A stretch of 64,000 nt of DNA from CAWBRT01 sp963819175 (GTDB lineage: Bacteria; Acidobacteriota; Terriglobia; Terriglobales; Acidobacteriaceae), in assembly GCA_963819175.1 (NCBI GenBank), contig CAWFVJ010000025.1, forward strand, positions 62,001 to 126,000, in the 5' to 3' direction. Of this stretch, positions 59,600 to 64,000 are shown piece after piece; the first letter of the stretch is position 1; the number at the start of each line of letters is the position of its first letter. Below the pieces are notes generated by a model that had not been told where the DNA came from, did not search any database, and worked only from the letters and a program-made list of their open reading frames with translations. Made by a program: the position numbers and the translations under genes.

Positions 59600-60616
59600 T
59601 TATCCCCCGATGTGCACCATGGTGCGCGAGGGCGGCACAAAACCCGGCTCGCCGATGTGATGCCGCTCTTCCTTCTGGTTGATCGGCTTCAATGATGAAC
59701 TGCGCCAAGCGCTCGTCGCTGGCGCCGCGACGCATCAGCCCATAGAGATCGTGTTCGATCACCGAGAACAGGCAGGTGCGGATCTTGCCATCGGAGGTCA
59801 GCCGCACCCGCGAACAATGGCCGCAGAACGGCATGGAAACCGGAGCGATGATGCCGATCTCGCCGATGCCGTCGTCGAACACGTAACGCCGCGCGGTCTC
59901 GCTCGCCCCGTGCTCAATCTCGCGCAAGGGCCGGAAGCTCTGCCATCCGCTCCAGAATCTCCTTCAGCGGAACAACAATCTGGGGCGACCACACCCGATC
60001 CTCTTCCAGCGGCATGAACTCGATAAACCGCACCACCACATTTTCTTCCCGGGCAAAGCGGCCGAACTCGGGGATTTGGTCGTCGTTGAAACCGCGCAGC
60101 AGCACGCAGTTAATCTTTATCGGACATAGATTCGCCTCTTTGGCAGCGCGAATACCTGCCAAAACATGCTCAAATCCGTTCGAAACGCGCGTGATTCGGG
60201 CGAACCTTTCGCGATCCACGGCATCCATGCTGACCGTCACCCGCTTCAGTCCCGGCGCGTGCAAGCGGGCCCGCAAGTTTTGCTAACAAATGGCCGTTAG
60301 TGGTAATCGCCAAGTCCAGTTCGTCGCCCTGGACGGTGCGCATCCGCGCCAGCTCGGCGACCATCGCCGTCAGCTCGCGGCGTAATAGCGGCTCCCCGCC
60401 TGTCAGTCGTATCTTGTTGATACCAAGCGAGATAAAGACGCGTGCCATGCGCAGGTAATCCTCGCTCGGCAACTCGGCAAAGAGCGCGCCATCATTGCCC
60501 GTCCGGCAATAAACGCAACGATAATTGCAGCGATCGGTGACCGAGATCCGCAAGTCCGTGATTCGGCGGCCGTGCTTATCGATCAGTAACGTGTTGGTGG
60601 AAACTTCGTCTGTCAT
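59600..60616 (-). CDS. moaA: GTP 3',8-cyclase MoaA
   Basis: About 338 residues of radical SAM MoaA. RISVTDRCNYRCVYC is the CxxxCxxC cluster site, KIRLTGGEPLLRREL the SAM-binding GGEP region, PFCGHCSRVRLTSDGKIRTC the second cluster, and the C-terminus ends MVHIGG with the functional GG. It catalyses the first step of molybdenum cofactor synthesis. Three frame slips (about 60265, 59930 and 59690) were bridged. The ATG at 60616 begins MTDEVSTN. No moaC or other cofactor genes are adjacent. Confidence 0.94.
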
Positions 60617-61107
60617 CTCAGCGTGGACATCGCAGCCATCCGATCCGAAGAAACGATGCGATTGACGAGTTCTCAACCCAGAACCCGAAACTCGAAAGAA
60701 TCTTGGCGCTGGGACACGAGGCGGGGTTGAAGCTGGAGACGATCTGCTTCCTTCCGGACAGCGTTCTCTTTCCAAGCGCGGGAGGCGCAACGGTTTCCCG
60801 CGGCACCCTTGGCCCGAGCCTCTCTCGCCGGACACCGCCACCTGCTCCGGGCGTTCATTTTTGAACCCTTCGGAAGCAGGCGGTCGAAAACACTCAACTA
60901 TTCGGATGCCCGCAGATGCCATTTGGCGGCAAAAAAAAGAGCCCGAAACACTCGGGCTCATCGAAAACTCCATCAACGGAAAAATGGGAGGTACATGTAT
61001 TTATGAAAACCCGGTACATCTCTGAAAGTCGCGCAAGAATCTCGGGCGCGGAATAGAGCAACATTGACCCGAAGCCTGGTTTTCCGCAGCCTGCCTGAAG
61101 CCTCTCG
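60617..61107. other. Divergent moaA-tyrS intergenic region
   Basis: About 490 bases with a terminator-type hairpin at 60931-60959 facing left and no supported gene. A 17-codon frame at 61003-61056 is too short to support. Confidence 0.45.
60931..60959 (-). terminator. Leftward terminator or attenuator upstream of moaA
   Basis: GAGCCCGA (60939-60946) pairs with TCGGGCTC (60952-60959); read leftward it is followed by eight T residues. No leftward gene lies upstream, so it may end a leader or small RNA about 320 bases before moaA. Confidence 0.7.
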
Positions 61108-61113
61108 TATAAT
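61108..61113 (+). promoter_or_regulatory. TATAAT -10 box immediately before tyrS
   Basis: A perfect TATAAT ends nine bases before the tyrS ATG, with no ribosome site between. Transcription would start within a few bases of the ATG, suggesting a leaderless message. No good -35 was seen. Confidence 0.4.
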
Positions 61114-61121
61114 CGAGCTAT

Positions 61122-62368
61122 ATGGCTTTCCGTCCCGTTGAAGAACAGTTGCAATATCTGCGCAAGGGCGCGGTTGAAATCATCCGCGAAGCCGACCTCC
61201 GCGAGCGTCTCGAGGAGTCGTACAAGTCCGGCCGGCCGCTGCGCATCAAGCTCGGCATGGACCCCACCGCGCCCGATCTTCACCTCGGCCACACGGTCAT
61301 CATGCGCAAGCTCAAGCACTTCCAGGACATGGGCCACACCGCCATTTTCCTCATCGGCGACGGCACCGGACTGATTGGCGATCCCACCGGACGCAACGCC
61401 ACGCGTCCGCCGCTCACCCGCGAGCAGATCAACGCCAACGCCGAGACCTACAAGGCGCAGGTCTTCAAGATCCTCGATCCGGCCAAGACCGAAATCCGCT
61501 TCAACAGCGAATGGCTGTTTGCGCTTGGCTTCGAGGGCTTTATCCGGCTTGGCCGCCAAGTTCACCGTTTCGCAGATGCTCGAGCGCGAGGACTTCCACA
61601 AGCGTTTTCAGGAAGAGAAGCCTATCTCCGTTCACGAACTGCTGTATCCGCTTACCCAGGGCTACGACTCGGTTGCGCTCAACGCCGATCGTCGAACTCG
61701 GCGGCACCGACCAGAAGTTCAACCTGCTGGTCGGCCGCGAACTCCAGCGCCATTACGGACAGCCCTCGCAGATCGTGCTCACCACGCCCCTGCTCGAAGG
61801 TCTCGACGGCGTGCAGAAGATGTCGAAGTCTTACGGAAATTACGTCGGCATTACCGAATCGCCCGACGAGATGTTCGGCAAACTGATGTCCATCTCCGAC
61901 TCGTTGATGTGGCGTTATTACGAACTGCTCACCGACCTGACGATTCCCGAGATTGAAGCGCTTCAAAAGCGCGTACAGGCCGCGGAACTGCATCCCATGC
62001 AGGCGAAGAAGGATCTCGCCAAACTCATCATCACCGACTTTCACTCGGCCGCGGAGGCGGAAGAAGCCGCCGCCAACTGGACACGCCAGTTTCAACGCGG
62101 CGAAGCGCCGGAAAATATCGAGAGCGTAGCGTTGCGCGCCAGCGAGTGCGGGACTGGCTCCGATGGCGGAACCTGGTCGATCAAGCTCGACAAACTTATG
62201 CTCAAGGCCAGACTGGCCGACTCCGCTTCCGATGCGCAGAGAAAGATCAAAGCCGGTTCAGTGCGAATCGATGGCCGGCAGACCCGCGAACTTTATCTGA
62301 ATACGACGATTCCCGCGCAATTGGTGATCCGCGTCGGCAGGCTTATGAAGAAAGTCGAGCTGAGCTAG
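61122..62368 (+). CDS. tyrS: Tyrosyl-tRNA synthetase
   Basis: About 415 residues. LGMDPTAPDLHLGHTVIMRK holds the HIGH-like motif (HLGH), LVGRELQRHYGQPSQIVLTT the Tyr pocket region, and GVQKMSKSYGNYVGI the KMSKS loop. An S4 RNA-binding domain follows (LADSASDAQRKIKAGSVRID). It charges tRNA-Tyr. Two extra bases (at 61551 and 61690) break the frame; correcting each restores LAAKFTVSQMLERED and NADVELGGTDQKFNLL. It has the bacterial TyrS length of the TyrRZ-like group. Confidence 0.96.
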
Positions 62369-62558
62369 GGCAGCCCCGGCAGCACCATGTCCATGGCAGC
62401 AGCTCCGGCCAGAGCTGCTCGATCAAACTGATTCTCTTTCTTAGTACTTTTGTCTTCTTCACTTAACCCTCTTTTCGCGGGCAACTCCCGAGCTGCTCAC
62501 TCCATCTTCTCTCCAGATCAACCGTTCGCGGTTGGTCCGCGAGGAGATGGTAGAACCG

Positions 62559-64000
62559 ATGAAAAGATGTATCGATGTGCTGCTGGTTTCCGCTCTGCTG
62601 CTTGTCCTTTGGGGATGTGGGTCCGGGTCGTCTCGAATAACAGCGCTTCGACCTGCTGCTCCAACGCCGCAGCTCCAACGCCAGTGGCTCCGGAGCGACC
62701 ACCACGCCCACTCCGACGCCAACTCCGACACCAACTCCGACGCCAACTCCGACACCAACCCGCACGCCGCCTCCACCCGGGAAACGGCAGCGTTACCCAG
62801 TTGAATCACGTCATCTTCATGTTGAACGAGAACCGCACCTTCGATACGTATTTCGGCATGTTGAATCCGTATCGAAAGTCGCCAGAGTACCGTTGGGCAA
62901 CGTGGAAATCGGCGATGATGGCAAGGAGTATGACGTCGATGGCATCGACGACAAGCTGACTACCTTCACCAACACGTACAACGGCAAGACATTTCTTCCG
63001 TTCAAATTGGCCACGGCTTGCGTCGACGACATGAGCTCCGATTGGCCGGCCAGCTTTCTGGACGTGAGCAACAGCGAGTCGATCACGCGCAAGATCACGA
63101 TGAAGTATTTCGTGCAGGAGGCCGCGGGCTACGCCATCGGTTGCGCCGCCTCCGGCTGCGGCAGCGGATCGCTGACGGATAATCCCGAATGATCCGGGCA
63201 CGCGCGCCATGGGGTACTACGATCAGGGTCTTCTCAACTACTACTACTACATGGCCTCGCAGTTCGCCGTCTCTGACCGCTGGTTCTCTCCGGTTGCCAG
63301 CAAGAGCACGCCGAACCGCATCGCGACCATCAGCGGCGGAACGACGCAAGGGCTTGACGAAAGACCCGTTCAAGAACGACAACTTAACGGGTTCGCTGGC
63401 CATTCCTACGATTTTCAGGAATTGGATCAGGCCAAGCCGCGGTCTCGTGGAAGATCTACTACGGCCTCACGCAGAGCGGATGCGTGCTGCCGAACAGCGG
63501 CACGCCCAGCGCTGCGCCGGCTTTCCGGAAATGGACTTAAACTATTTCACTTACGGGTTTAAGTACCTCAACGCGGCAAAGCCCTGCGGTGGCGTCGCCG
63601 CGCCGACGACTGTTCCTTCCAAGGCGGTCGGCGATCCCAAGAACAGCTTCTGCATCGACCCAAACCACATCGCGCCCATGACCCAGTACTTTGTCGACGT
63701 GGCGAATGGCACGCTGCCGAGCTTTGCTTACATCATTCCGGCCTATGGGCTTTTCGATGAGCACCCCGGCTCGGGCCAATCGATTCTGGCCGGGCAGATG
63801 CAAGTGGCGGCGATCACCAATGCGCTGATGAACAGCCCCTCGTGGAAGGATTCCGTGTTCTTCTTCAGCTACGACGAAGGCGGCGGTCCGCTCGAACACG
63901 TGCCTCCGGTGCCCGAAGCACACCAACGACTTCACCGATGCGGCCTGGGAATCACCACCGACATCTCTGCCATCGCGGTGAATCCGGATACTTTCTTCCC
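62559..64000 (+). CDS. Phospholipase C/phosphoesterase-family lipoprotein, partial
   Basis: The gene runs off the window. It opens with a signal and lipobox (VSALLLVLWGC), then a Thr-Pro repeat linker, then the phosphoesterase (phospholipase C/acid phosphatase) domain: HVIFMLNENRTFDTYFG with the metal-binding ENRTFD motif, YYMASQFAVSDRWFSP, and FSYDEGGGPLEHVPP with the later catalytic acidic pair. Slips near 62640, 62880, 63190, 63350, 63450 and 63915 were bridged. It is probably exported and attached to a membrane, hydrolysing phospholipids or phosphate esters. GAGGAG precedes the ATG at 62559. Confidence 0.85.
62700..62775 (+). repeat. Thr-Pro coding tandem repeat
   Basis: Repeats of a 12-base unit CCAACTCCGACG or CCAACTCCGACA, about five copies, encode a (TP)n linker between the lipobox and the phosphoesterase domain. 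Confidence 0.85.

Noticed and set aside
61003..61056. 17-codon leader peptide before tyrS
   Set aside because: It does not contain a run of Tyr codons and its ribosome site is 13 bases away.
61122..62368. Programmed frameshifting in tyrS, atpD and others
   Set aside because: No slippery heptamer or conserved signal is seen, and the slips occur in unrelated genes at random sites.

Overview
The window looks like part of an Acidobacteriota chromosome, probably from the soil-dwelling Koribacter/Terriglobia side. That is inference from GC-rich coding sequence, the protein families present and two dense families of dispersed palindromic repeats; there is no rRNA to confirm it. I saw no tRNA, rRNA, CRISPR array, integrase or transposase gene.

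Many genes, including essential ones (tyrS, serS, atpD, atpG, moaA, nadA), are interrupted by single-base frame slips. Almost every slip I could resolve is one extra base. They cluster in some stretches and are absent from others, so they look like consensus errors, not pseudogenes. Coordinates below span the reconstructed genes.

Layout. 0-9.1 kb: an HDOD protein, a receiver protein, then a leftward block with a glutamate-dehydrogenase-like protein lacking its catalytic residues, an NrfD/HybB membrane subunit, a HybA-like 4x[4Fe-4S] protein and a membrane-anchored GcvH-like protein whose lipoyl lysine is aspartate. Upstream lie a sigma-54 activator and its histidine kinase, with a sigma-54-like promoter and a 20-bp-period repeat in front of the module. 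9.3-13.7 kb: an EmrB/EmrA/TolC-type efflux operon. 14.1-18.2 kb: OsmC, quinone oxidoreductase, MaoC and a DASS transporter. 18.7-21.7 kb: a small membrane protein, LemA and DUF2207. 21.7-23.0 kb: unexplained, less GC-rich DNA. 23.0-25.6 kb: a YqjD/YqjE/YqjK-like envelope operon behind a near-consensus sigma-54 promoter, then PilZ and a NarL-type regulator with a degenerate receiver. 25.6-34.5 kb: a response regulator, P5C dehydrogenase, a giant GH18-CE4-GT2 fusion, a GT39-like protein and a LolA-like pair. 34.7-40.8 kb: a MITE-like element, serS, pyrD, a WalJ-like hydrolase and a 3-hydroxyacyl-CoA dehydrogenase. 40.8-47.5 kb: ATP synthase genes atpF'-F-H-A-G-D-C without subunits a and c. 48.2-52.5 kb: hflX-hfq, a PuuD-like membrane protein and a DegT aminotransferase. 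53.0-57.2 kb: a phosphoribosyltransferase-kinase fusion with a small repeat protein, an SH3 protein and an Ig-like lipoprotein. 57.5-64 kb: DUF2203, nadA, moaA, tyrS and the start of a phospholipase C-like phosphoesterase.

The strongest candidates for undescribed biology are the pseudo-GcvH/FeS/NrfD/pseudo-GDH module with its sigma-54 circuit, the PRTase-kinase fusion, and a family of about sixteen short hairpins whose stems change sequence from copy to copy while staying paired.
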